DNA of 5,429 bases from Gemmatimonadota bacterium (GTDB lineage Bacteria; Latescibacterota; UBA2968; UBA8231): the NCBI GenBank assembly GCA_026706505.1, contig JAPOYQ010000686.1, positions 1 through 5,429 on the forward strand, written 5' to 3'. Shown in pieces: positions 1 through 5,273 of the stretch; positions within the stretch are counted from its first letter, which is position 1; every line of letters starts with the position of its first letter. Below the pieces are notes generated by a model. It was not told the origin of the DNA. It saw only the letters and a program-made list of their open reading frames with translations, and did no database searches. The position numbers were made by a program, and so were the translations under genes.

Positions 1-311
1 AGGATAAACCAGTTCCAGAAGAACATGATGCCCACGCACAGGAAGCCGTAAAACTGGACATTGGCGGCAACAAACTCGCGCGAGACCGTTCCGCTGTCCC
101 CCTCGCTGTCGGAGGCTTTCTTGCGGAGGTAGCCGAATATCACGCCCAACGCGATGGCCAGCGCCATCAGCCCATCCAAGATCTCCCAAAACGGGCTGTA
201 CGGCTGTCCTTCGCTGGAGACGTGATAGAGCGGTTCGACTACGGTGTGGACTGCGACCGCAACCGCCATCAAGACGAGAAACAGGCCACAGATTCGCTTG
301 AGCGTATTCAT
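1..311 (-). CDS. Small multi-pass membrane protein, hypothetical, 3' end outside window
   Basis: The reading frame opens with ATG at 311 (complement) and is open for 103 codons to the left edge, so the C-terminus is missing. I do not recognise the family. Three hydrophobic stretches are visible: residues about 7-25 (ends in a VAVAVHTVV run), about 44-62 (LMALAIALGVIFGYL), followed by the positive RKK at 63-65, and about 87-103 (aromatic-rich, FYGFLCVGIMFFWNWF). A polar acidic loop (about 66-79) lies between the second and third. This suggests an inner-membrane protein with at least three helices; the first could instead be a signal anchor. The start is supported by a GGGAGGG ribosome-binding sequence four bases upstream. 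It lies 52 bases downstream of the transglutaminase-like gene on the same strand, so it could be a last operon member or an independent gene. Seen: open frame, hydrophobic pattern, RBS. Inferred: membrane location. Function unknown. Confidence 0.75.
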   Translation of the reverse strand, partial: MNTLKRICGLFLVLMAVAVAVHTVVEPLYHVSSEGQPYSPFWEILDGLMALAIALGVIFGYLRKKASDSEGDSGTVSREFVAANVQFYGFLCVGIMFFWNWFI

Positions 312-315
312 GATT

Positions 316-322
316 CCCTCCC
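316..322 (-). promoter_or_regulatory. Ribosome-binding site of the small membrane protein gene
   Basis: On the minus strand the sequence reads GGGAGGG, then AATC, then ATG at 311. The purine tract is a close match to the anti-Shine-Dalgarno complement with short spacing, which supports this start and shows the gene does not depend on coupling with the gene upstream. The remaining gap, 323-363, shows no clear promoter or terminator. Confidence 0.6.
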
Positions 323-363
323 ATGTGATGTGGTTGAATTTCCCCTCAAGTTAAGACCTATAC

Positions 364-1245
364 CTATGGTGGTTCAATAGGAAAAGAACGCGTCCGCACA
401 TCGACTTCGAGACGGATTGCTCCGCCGCCTTGGAGGACGCCGCGCGTCGGCGACACGTCGCGGTAATCGCGTCCTACTGCGATGTGTACTTTCCCCCCCT
501 CGCCGGCGAAACTCTGGTTGGTTGGGTCGAAGCCGATCCAGCCAAGTTCTGGCAGCCGGCATTCGACCCAGGCGTGCGTGGCGTTGCTTGGTGCCTGCTC
601 GCTGGATTGATCGGTTGGGTTCAGGTAGCCCGATACATAGCGGGTGGGGATGCCCCAAGAGCGCGCAATGGCGATCATGAGATGGGCGTAGTCTTGGCAG
701 ACGCCCCGACCGGTTTCGAGGATGTGCTCGACAGGGGATTCTGCCGTGGTGCTTCCCGGGATGTATTGCAAGCAGTCGTGGAGTGTGTGCGACAGTTGCA
801 GCAGACTTTCGAGTGGGTCGTCTCGAGGCTCGATGCCATGCCGGTCGACGAACGCGGCAAGTGCGGGCGAGGGGCGCACCAGTGCACTCGGGTGCGTGAA
901 ATGCCAATTGGCGCACGATCCTCTACGGGAGCGGATCTCCTCCCAGGCACCGGCGTGCAAGCGCGCTGGGAGCGGAGGGGCGGATGCGACCTCGACCGTG
1001 GAATGAGTTGTGATCTCCAAGATTTGGTGCATTTGGTGGAGGTCGAGGAGGTGCCGCGTGTTGCCGAAACAGTCCGTCTCGCGGTTTAGGTTGGCCAGAG
1101 GTTGCGTCTCAATCTCAAAGTCGAGGAGCCGCTGCCCTCGGTCCTGGCGCGGCTCCAGACACAGGAGCATTACGCACTGCTGTACTGGGGCCGTGTAGGA
1201 GTAATGAGAGAGGTGTTCGATTTCGTAGCGGACGGCTCCGGTCAT
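364..1245 (-). CDS. Transglutaminase-like cysteine protease/transferase family protein (bacterial transglutaminase N-domain plus catalytic core)
   Basis: A 293-residue protein. Residues about 5-85 match the N-terminal beta domain of bacterial transglutaminase-like proteins: YEIEHLSHYSYTAPV at the start, an LEPR segment near 30, and D58-CFGN near 60. The catalytic core follows at about 150-245. The papain-like triad is visible as Cys183 (in GRGVCQDYAHLM), His224 (in NATHAWVE) and Asp240 (in GFDPTN), each in its family context, so the enzyme looks intact. Known members hydrolyse or transfer amide/peptide bonds; the substrate here is unknown. No signal peptide is seen, so it is probably cytosolic. 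The start at 1245 overlaps the alpha-E stop in an ATGA arrangement and has no good Shine-Dalgarno nearby, which points to translational coupling. The frame stays open upstream to 1593, but those residues are low-complexity, Arg-rich and antisense-like in character and lie fully inside the alpha-E gene, so I reject the longer start. Confidence 0.93.
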   Translation of the reverse strand: MTGAVRYEIEHLSHYSYTAPVQQCVMLLCLEPRQDRGQRLLDFEIETQPLANLNRETDCFGNTRHLLDLHQMHQILEITTHSTVEVASAPPLPARLHAGAWEEIRSRRGSCANWHFTHPSALVRPSPALAAFVDRHGIEPRDDPLESLLQLSHTLHDCLQYIPGSTTAESPVEHILETGRGVCQDYAHLMIAIARSWGIPTRYVSGYLNPTDQSSEQAPSNATHAWVECRLPELGWIGFDPTNQSFAGEGGKVHIAVGRDYRDVSPTRGVLQGGGAIRLEVDVRTRSFPIEPP

Positions 1246-2216
1246 GGCATTTGCACTGGAGAGTCCTCGATGGCGTAGTCGATATACGCAGTAGTCACGA
1301 GTGAGTGGAGCTTGCGGCAGTCGTCGCCCACCTGCGCGAGGACTGCTTCTCGGTCTTCCCGATCCGGCCACTCGTAGCGGATCAAGGTGCCGAGCCGGCC
1401 GGCGAGCCGCTCGGCTGCTTCTCCCGCGTGCGAGCCAGGGCTCACGCCGATGGCGGCTAGCTCGGTCGCCAGCGCGCCGAGCACGCGGCACAGCGAGCCG
1501 GGCAGCAGGGGATCGGTAACGAGCAAATCTATCACCCGGTCGGGCTGGATTTCGACGCTGTAGTTGCGCTTGTAGGCGTCGAATGCCTTGCATGAACGCA
1601 ACAGGCTCGTCCAGTCCGCATCTGAGGTCTCGCTCGGCGCGCGCCTAGCGGTGCACTGCGCGAGGAGCAAGGAGACTCTAAGCTGGGCGCGTTCGATGAA
1701 CCGGCCGAGCCGCATGAAGTTCCAGCCCTCGTCGCGGTACATGGTCGATTCGGCCACTCCGGCGAAGGTGTCGATTTCCCGCGAGGTTTCCGCGTAAAAG
1801 CTCTCTGGGGAGACCTTCCAGATGTCCTCGATGTCGAGGTCGCGGATCCGCAGCCAAGCCAAGTTCAGGCAAGTCCACATCTCGGCGCTGATGCAGTGGC
1901 GCACTTGGCGGGCGTTCTCGCGGCCGAGGACAAAGCAGTTCCGCACTGAATCGGGGTTGTCGCGCTCGAACGTGAGATCGCCCGCTAGGGTGTAGGAATC
2001 GGCCAAGGTGTAGTCGTCGCTCTCATTGGTCTCGATATCGCCCCAAGGTGGTTGCCGCCCTAGGGTAGTGTAGATCCGGCTCCAGCCAAAATGAATCTCA
2101 GCAATCGGCCGGTCCACCAGCGCTTCTACTTGCAAGCGTAGCAGGCGACACAGATATTCCGCCCGCGCAAGGTAGCGGCCCATCCAGTACAGCCCTTGAG
2201 CACTGCGCGAGAGCAT
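1242..2216 (-). CDS. Alpha-E domain protein (all-helical partner of ATP-grasp/transglutaminase systems)
   Basis: A 324-residue protein matching the alpha-E family along its whole length. The N-terminus MLSRSAQGLYWMGRYLARAE is the family signature. Further conserved blocks are DNPDSV (86-91) with RENARQVRHCISAE (99-112), GWNFMRLGRFIERA (164-177) and the segment ending AFDAYKRNY (211-219). It is predicted to be all alpha-helical, with no signal peptide or membrane segment. Its biochemical role is not established; the family is known mainly from constant linkage to circularly permuted ATP-grasp and transglutaminase-like genes, where it has been suggested to act as a scaffold or accessory subunit. 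Its ATG directly follows the TGA of the ATP-grasp gene with no spacer, and its stop overlaps the next start by four bases. Length is normal for the family and no disruption is visible. Confidence 0.93.
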   Translation of the reverse strand: MLSRSAQGLYWMGRYLARAEYLCRLLRLQVEALVDRPIAEIHFGWSRIYTTLGRQPPWGDIETNESDDYTLADSYTLAGDLTFERDNPDSVRNCFVLGRENARQVRHCISAEMWTCLNLAWLRIRDLDIEDIWKVSPESFYAETSREIDTFAGVAESTMYRDEGWNFMRLGRFIERAQLRVSLLLAQCTARRAPSETSDADWTSLLRSCKAFDAYKRNYSVEIQPDRVIDLLVTDPLLPGSLCRVLGALATELAAIGVSPGSHAGEAAERLAGRLGTLIRYEWPDREDREAVLAQVGDDCRKLHSLVTTAYIDYAIEDSPVQMP

Positions 2217-3653
2217 TCAGTCCTCCAGTACCCAAAGGTCCTTGCCGCCTCCACCTTGGCTGGAATTGACCACGAGGCTGCCTCGGCGCAGCGCCACGCG
2301 GCAAAAGGCCCCGGGCACGATGCGGGTCTCGCGGCCGTGGAGGACAAAAGGACGCAGATCAACGTGACGCGGCTCGGCTCGGCCCTCGATGAAGCAGGGT
2401 GCGCTTGACAGCGAGAGGACCGGCTGAGAGATGAAATCGGTTGGGTCGGCGCGCAGCTCCTCGGCGTAGGCTGCGCGCTCGGCGGGCGTTGCGTGCGGGC
2501 CGATGAGCATGCCGTAGCCGCCGGATTCGCCCACGCGCTTCACCACTAAGTTTTCGAGGTTGTCGAGGGTGTACTCCAGGTCCTCCGGTCGTCGGCACAG
2601 GTGGGTTTCTACATTGGCGAGGATTGGCTCTTCGCCTAGGTAATAGCGTATCATGTCGGGGACGTAGGCATAGACGCTTTTGTCGTCGGCCACGCCCGTC
2701 CCCGGTGCGTTGGCTAAAGCCACGTGTCCGAGCTTAAAGGCGTGCAGCAGCCCAGGCACTCCGAGCAGGGAGTCGGGGCGGAAGACGAGGGGGTCGAGGA
2801 AATCGTCATCGACCCGGCGGTAGATCACATCGACGCGCCGGAGTCCCTTGGTGGTGCGCATGTACACGAAGCCATCGTTGACTAGCAGGTCGCGGCCTTC
2901 TACGAGCGATGCGCCAATTTCATACGCGAGGAACATGTGTTCGTAAAAGGCCGAGTTATAGACTCCGGGCGTGAGCAGGACGATGCAGGGGTCGGTGCAT
3001 CCTTCGGGGGCGAGGTCGCGCAAGGTCTGGAGTAGCACCTGCCCGTAGTGCTCTACCTCCCGCACGCGGCAGCTCCGGTAGAGGCGGCGCAAGCTGGTCT
3101 TCACCACCTTGCGGTTGGCGATCATGTAGGACACGCCCGAGGGCACGCGCAGGTTGTCCTCAAGTACTACGAAGCCGTCGTCGAGGGTGCGCACTAGGTC
3201 GGTGCCGCAGACGGCGACCCACGTGCCGTGGGGGACGGAGACGCCGCGCATCTCAATGCGGTACTGGGGACAGCCGCGCACCACGTCGGCCGGAATCACG
3301 CCATCGGCGATGATGCAGGCTTCGCCGTACACGTCCTCTAAGAAGCGGTTCAGGGCACCGATGCGCTGAGTGAGGCCGCTTTCGAGATGCCGCCACTCGG
3401 CAGCCGAGAGGAGCCGGGGCACGCAGTCGATGGGAATGATGCGCTCGTCGGCCTCGTCGTCGCCATAGACGGTGAAGGTGATGCCTTCGGTGGAGAAGGA
3501 GTGCGTTACTCGCTCTTGGATTGCGTTGAGTTCCTCGTCGGAAAGCCGGCACAGAGTGTCGTATAACTCACGACAGTGCTCGCGGGGCGTGCCGTCGGGC
3601 AGGAACATCTCATCGTAGATTGCGGCGTTGAGATCGTAGGCGTCGAAGTGCAT
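2217..3653 (-). CDS. Circularly permuted ATP-grasp type 2 protein (predicted peptide/amide ligase)
   Basis: A 478-residue protein of the circularly permuted ATP-grasp family formerly split as DUF404/DUF407. Seen in order: YDEMFLPDGTPREHC (13-27), GITFTVYGDDEADERIIPID (57-76), the EW..LE.GL.QR..ALN.FL block (86-105), VLEDNLRVPSGVSY (163-176), the TPGVYNSAFYEHMFLA segment (228-243), YRRVDDDFLDPL (278-289), ADDKSVYAYVP (322-332), VVKRVGESGGYGMLIGP (370-386, nucleotide-binding type Lys and Gly-rich loop), and the C-terminal NSSQGGGGKDLWVL (463-476). All hallmark blocks are present, so it looks active. Known for ATP-grasp: ATP-dependent ligation of a carboxylate to an amine through an acyl-phosphate. 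The true substrate of this branch is unknown; a peptide or amide ligation role is predicted from neighbours. No signal peptide. It is the first gene of the trio. ATG at 3653 has a GGAGAG seven bases upstream. Confidence 0.95.
   Translation of the reverse strand: MHFDAYDLNAAIYDEMFLPDGTPREHCRELYDTLCRLSDEELNAIQERVTHSFSTEGITFTVYGDDEADERIIPIDCVPRLLSAAEWRHLESGLTQRIGALNRFLEDVYGEACIIADGVIPADVVRGCPQYRIEMRGVSVPHGTWVAVCGTDLVRTLDDGFVVLEDNLRVPSGVSYMIANRKVVKTSLRRLYRSCRVREVEHYGQVLLQTLRDLAPEGCTDPCIVLLTPGVYNSAFYEHMFLAYEIGASLVEGRDLLVNDGFVYMRTTKGLRRVDVIYRRVDDDFLDPLVFRPDSLLGVPGLLHAFKLGHVALANAPGTGVADDKSVYAYVPDMIRYYLGEEPILANVETHLCRRPEDLEYTLDNLENLVVKRVGESGGYGMLIGPHATPAERAAYAEELRADPTDFISQPVLSLSSAPCFIEGRAEPRHVDLRPFVLHGRETRIVPGAFCRVALRRGSLVVNSSQGGGGKDLWVLED
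2221..2226 (-). promoter_or_regulatory. Ribosome-binding site of the alpha-E gene, inside the end of the ATP-grasp gene
   Basis: On the minus strand GGAGGA lies in the last sense codons (Leu-Glu-Asp) of the ATP-grasp gene and is followed by CTGA and the ATG at 2216. The strong Shine-Dalgarno overlapping the final codons, with a stop-start junction and no spacer, indicates terminating ribosomes re-initiate on the alpha-E gene. Confidence 0.7.
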
Positions 3654-3660
3654 GGGACGG

Positions 3661-3666
3661 CTCTCC
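3661..3666 (-). promoter_or_regulatory. Ribosome-binding site of the ATP-grasp gene
   Basis: Minus-strand GGAGAG sits seven bases before the ATG at 3653. Spacing and sequence are normal and support this start; the upstream leader is C-rich and lacks a better in-frame start. Confidence 0.5.
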
Positions 3667-3752
3667 GATCGAGGGCGTTGCGGTATAGGGCGGGTTACGA
3701 GGGCACGGTCGGAGGGGGGGAAAGGGATCCGGCCGACTCCACATTTAGGTGA

Positions 3753-3792
3753 AATATATACTATTTACTTTTGGAAAAACAGAACCTATTTG
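3753..3792 (-). promoter_or_regulatory. Candidate promoter region of the ATP-grasp/alpha-E/transglutaminase operon (AT-rich island)
   Basis: Between the enolase-superfamily stop and the ATP-grasp start lies a marked AT-rich stretch in otherwise GC-rich DNA. On the minus strand it contains TATATT at 3758-3753 (five of six to TATAAT) and an overlapping TATATA at 3760-3755, with T-rich sequence upstream. I cannot find a convincing -35 hexamer at 16-18 bases, so this may be an activator-dependent or alternative-sigma promoter. If used, the leader would be about 90 bases and includes a run of seven C (complement of 3714-3720). The rest of 3654-3870 shows no gene. Confidence 0.35.
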
Positions 3793-3840
3793 ACGAGGAG
3801 CATCTTGCGCGCCTGTGGACGACCTACATGCTGATACAAA

Positions 3841-3854
3841 TACACCTACGTGTA
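3841..3854 (-). terminator. Weak candidate hairpin after the enolase-superfamily gene
   Basis: A perfect 5-base inverted repeat (TACAC, loop CTAC, GTGTA on the plus strand) lies 17 bases beyond the stop codon at 3871 and is followed on the minus strand by TTTGTATC. The stem is short and AT/GC-mixed and the T tract is broken, so termination would be inefficient. It is the only hairpin with a trailing T-rich tract I found in this gap. Confidence 0.2.
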
Positions 3855-3870
3855 ACCGCTCAGGGCCGCC

Positions 3871-5124
3871 TCATTCCGCCGTCAGCACTGGCGACTCAGC
3901 GGCGCGGGCGTAGAGATCGGCGAATTCGGCGCTGCCGTCGTCGTCGAGTAGCTCGGTGCTCGATCCCCATTCGTCAACAGGATGGTTTCCGCCTTGGAAG
4001 AAGGTCCACTTCTGCCCGGAGTTGGCAAAGTAGATGTTGATGCCGCCAGCGCGGGCTACCTTGACCAGCCGTTTGGGCAGGCTGTGGTCGGCTTGGTCCA
4101 CGCGGTATTTTGCCAGCGCTTCTTCGTCGATCTCAATGCCCAAGCCCGGCGCTTCGGGCACCCGGGCGTGGCCGCCGAGGACCTCGATCCGCTGTTTGAG
4201 CAGGCTGTGCTCGTACAGCTCGTGGCAGGTGATGGTCGGCCACTGGGCTTGGACTAGCACTGCGCTCAGGTGCAGCGAAAGTGCGGTGGTTGGCCCGGCT
4301 CCAACCATTTGCAGAAAGAAGGGCATGCGCAGCGCCTCGCACGTGTGCCCTTGGCTGGTGATCCCGTTGACGCCGCCGCCCAAGATCCAGCCGTCGCAGA
4401 CGCCACCTAGCTCCATGGCCTCGCGGGGGTGGATTACGCCGTAGTGGTGGGCGATGGCCGTGCTGATCTGGGTGCGCAGGAAGCGGTTGCCAGAGGCGTC
4501 GTGGCGCGGGATTGGGTCTTCGAAAATTTTGATTTTGGGGAAGGTCTGTTCCAGCTCGCGCAGCAGGGGGATGGCATTGGAGGCGTTGTTCAAAAAGGCG
4601 TTCCAGTCGGCGTCGATGCGGAAGTGGTCGGGGGTGACGGCGCTGATTTGGCGGATGGTCTCGCGGACGTCGAACCACGGCCGGGTCTTGATCTTTATGC
4701 TGGTGTAGCCAAGCTCAACTGCGGTTTGTGCCTCGATGGCATATCGCTCCGGCGACATGTCGTGGTCCCAAAACGAGATGGCGCACCAGTCGCGGCACTT
4801 GGTGCCCAATAGCTTGTAGAGCGGCACACCAGCCAGTTTGCCCGCAGCGTCGAAGAGGGCCATCTGCAAGCCAGCGCCCAAGGAGTCGTCCCACATGACG
4901 GCAAAGGGCGATTGGCCGAGGACGCGCTCGTGGGTTTGGACGCGGCCCCAAGTATAGTTCTGAATGGTTTCGCCCCAGCCGATGACGCCGGTGTCGGTTT
5001 CGACGCGGGTGATCTCAAGCTCGGACCAGGTGTGGATACCAGCGCGTTCCATGTCGCGGCGGACGCGCTCGACAAACGGCACTTGCAGGGTGAAGCGTTC
5101 GACGTGGGTGATAGTGGCAGTCAT
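3871..5124 (-). CDS. Enolase-superfamily (mandelate racemase/muconate lactonizing enzyme-like) protein, atypical active site
   Basis: A 417-residue protein. The N-terminal capping domain (about 1-110) shows VETDTGVIGWGE (41-52) and the QMALFDAAGKLAGVPLYKLLG segment (87-107). The barrel follows: KIK at 144-146 (the KxK catalytic motif), RIDADWN at 169-175 with Asp171 as first metal ligand, and FEDPIP at 201-206 with Glu202 as second. The third ligand position, about 25 residues later, falls in IAHHYG (224-229), where His or Tyr replaces the usual Glu/Asp. The late-barrel His or Lys base is also not evident (PFFLQMVGAG at 268-277). A C-terminal extension (about 340-417, with GGN near 378-380 and DDDGSAEFADLY at 394-405) makes it longer than typical members of about 370 residues. 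Members usually abstract a proton alpha to a carboxylate, as dehydratases, racemases or cycloisomerases; the substrate here cannot be named. The start at 5124 is chosen for its GGAAGG seven bases upstream; a longer frame to 5226 adds 34 unconserved residues across the promoter. Confidence 0.88.
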   Translation of the reverse strand: MTATITHVERFTLQVPFVERVRRDMERAGIHTWSELEITRVETDTGVIGWGETIQNYTWGRVQTHERVLGQSPFAVMWDDSLGAGLQMALFDAAGKLAGVPLYKLLGTKCRDWCAISFWDHDMSPERYAIEAQTAVELGYTSIKIKTRPWFDVRETIRQISAVTPDHFRIDADWNAFLNNASNAIPLLRELEQTFPKIKIFEDPIPRHDASGNRFLRTQISTAIAHHYGVIHPREAMELGGVCDGWILGGGVNGITSQGHTCEALRMPFFLQMVGAGPTTALSLHLSAVLVQAQWPTITCHELYEHSLLKQRIEVLGGHARVPEAPGLGIEIDEEALAKYRVDQADHSLPKRLVKVARAGGINIYFANSGQKWTFFQGGNHPVDEWGSSTELLDDDGSAEFADLYARAAESPVLTAE

Positions 5125-5131
5125 AGGAGGG

Positions 5132-5137
5132 CCTTCC
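5132..5137 (-). promoter_or_regulatory. Ribosome-binding site that fixes the enolase-superfamily start
   Basis: Minus-strand GGAAGG, seven bases before the ATG at 5124, precedes the MTATITHVERF sequence that begins the capping domain. The alternative in-frame ATG at 5226 would place 34 extra residues without family resemblance over the candidate promoters, so 5124 is preferred. Confidence 0.6.
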
Positions 5138-5163
5138 TTGGTGTGGGGTGATATGGCGCAGGT

Positions 5164-5192
5164 AGTGTCGAATGGGGTAGCGGCGGTGTCAA
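5164..5192 (-). promoter_or_regulatory. Candidate sigma-70 type promoter of the enolase-superfamily gene
   Basis: On the minus strand a perfect TTGACA (5192-5187) is followed after 17 bases by GACACT (5169-5164), which matches only three of six bases of TATAAT. The implied leader is about 33 bases to the ATG at 5124. The -35 is convincing and the -10 weak, so the promoter may need an activator. Confidence 0.35.
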
Positions 5193-5211
5193 GGCTGCTA
5201 TGGTCGGCGAC

Positions 5212-5229
5212 CGCTTGACGGGCCAAGCG
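5212..5229. promoter_or_regulatory. Perfect 18-base palindrome (6-6-6), candidate operator
   Basis: CGCTTG at 5212-5217 and its exact reverse complement CAAGCG at 5224-5229 are separated by six bases. The left arm overlaps the -35 hexamer (5215-5220) of the candidate rightward promoter and ends 20 bases from the -35 of the leftward promoter. Position and symmetry fit a dimeric repressor or activator site in a divergent control region. No regulator gene is visible in the window, so the binding protein is unknown. Confidence 0.4.
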
Positions 5230-5242
5230 CGCCTCCCTTAAT
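5215..5242 (+). promoter_or_regulatory. Candidate sigma-70 type promoter of the DapA-family gene
   Basis: TTGACG at 5215-5220 (five of six to the -35 consensus) is followed after 16 bases by CTTAAT at 5237-5242 (four of six to the -10 consensus). A start point near 5249 would leave a leader of about 25 bases before the ATG at 5274, which just accommodates the ribosome-binding site. Confidence 0.4.
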
Positions 5243-5260
5243 TCCCGGCCTCACCTAGCC

Positions 5261-5266
5261 AAAGGA
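5261..5266 (+). promoter_or_regulatory. Ribosome-binding site of the DapA-family gene
   Basis: AAAGGA lies seven bases before the ATG at 5274. A nearer ATG at 5267 is in another frame and meets a stop after six codons, so 5274 is the real start. Confidence 0.5.
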
Positions 5267-5273
5267 ATGCCCT

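Noticed and set aside
335..352. TTGA/TCAA inverted repeat between the transglutaminase-like and membrane protein genes
   Set aside because: Only four bases per arm and no T tract after it on the minus strand; not distinguishable from chance and not usable as a terminator call.
430..1089. A 219-codon plus-strand open frame opposite the transglutaminase-like gene
   Set aside because: The product resembles no family and mirrors the codon bias of the strongly supported minus-strand gene; typical antisense shadow in GC-rich DNA.
1246..1593. A 116-residue N-terminal extension of the transglutaminase-like frame
   Set aside because: It lies entirely within the alpha-E gene in another frame, is Arg/Ala/Pro-rich without family resemblance, and the N-domain homology starts right at the ATG at 1245 with an ATGA overlap.
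3790..3795. Plus-strand TTGACG in the intergenic region as a rightward -35
   Set aside because: No -10-like hexamer at 16-18 bases downstream and no plus-strand gene follows.
3652..4040. Short plus-strand frames crossing the 3654-3870 intergenic region
   Set aside because: No ribosome-binding site of note and no motif; they run into antisense of the enolase-superfamily gene with Arg-rich translation.
4034..4812. Plus-strand open frames of 91-136 codons opposite the enolase-superfamily gene
   Set aside because: Low-complexity products with no recognisable motifs, fully covered by a conserved gene on the other strand.
5125..5226. A 34-residue longer start for the enolase-superfamily protein
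   Set aside because: The extra residues look unlike the family, cover the candidate promoters and palindrome, and the internal ATG at 5124 has a good ribosome-binding site and the expected family N-terminus.
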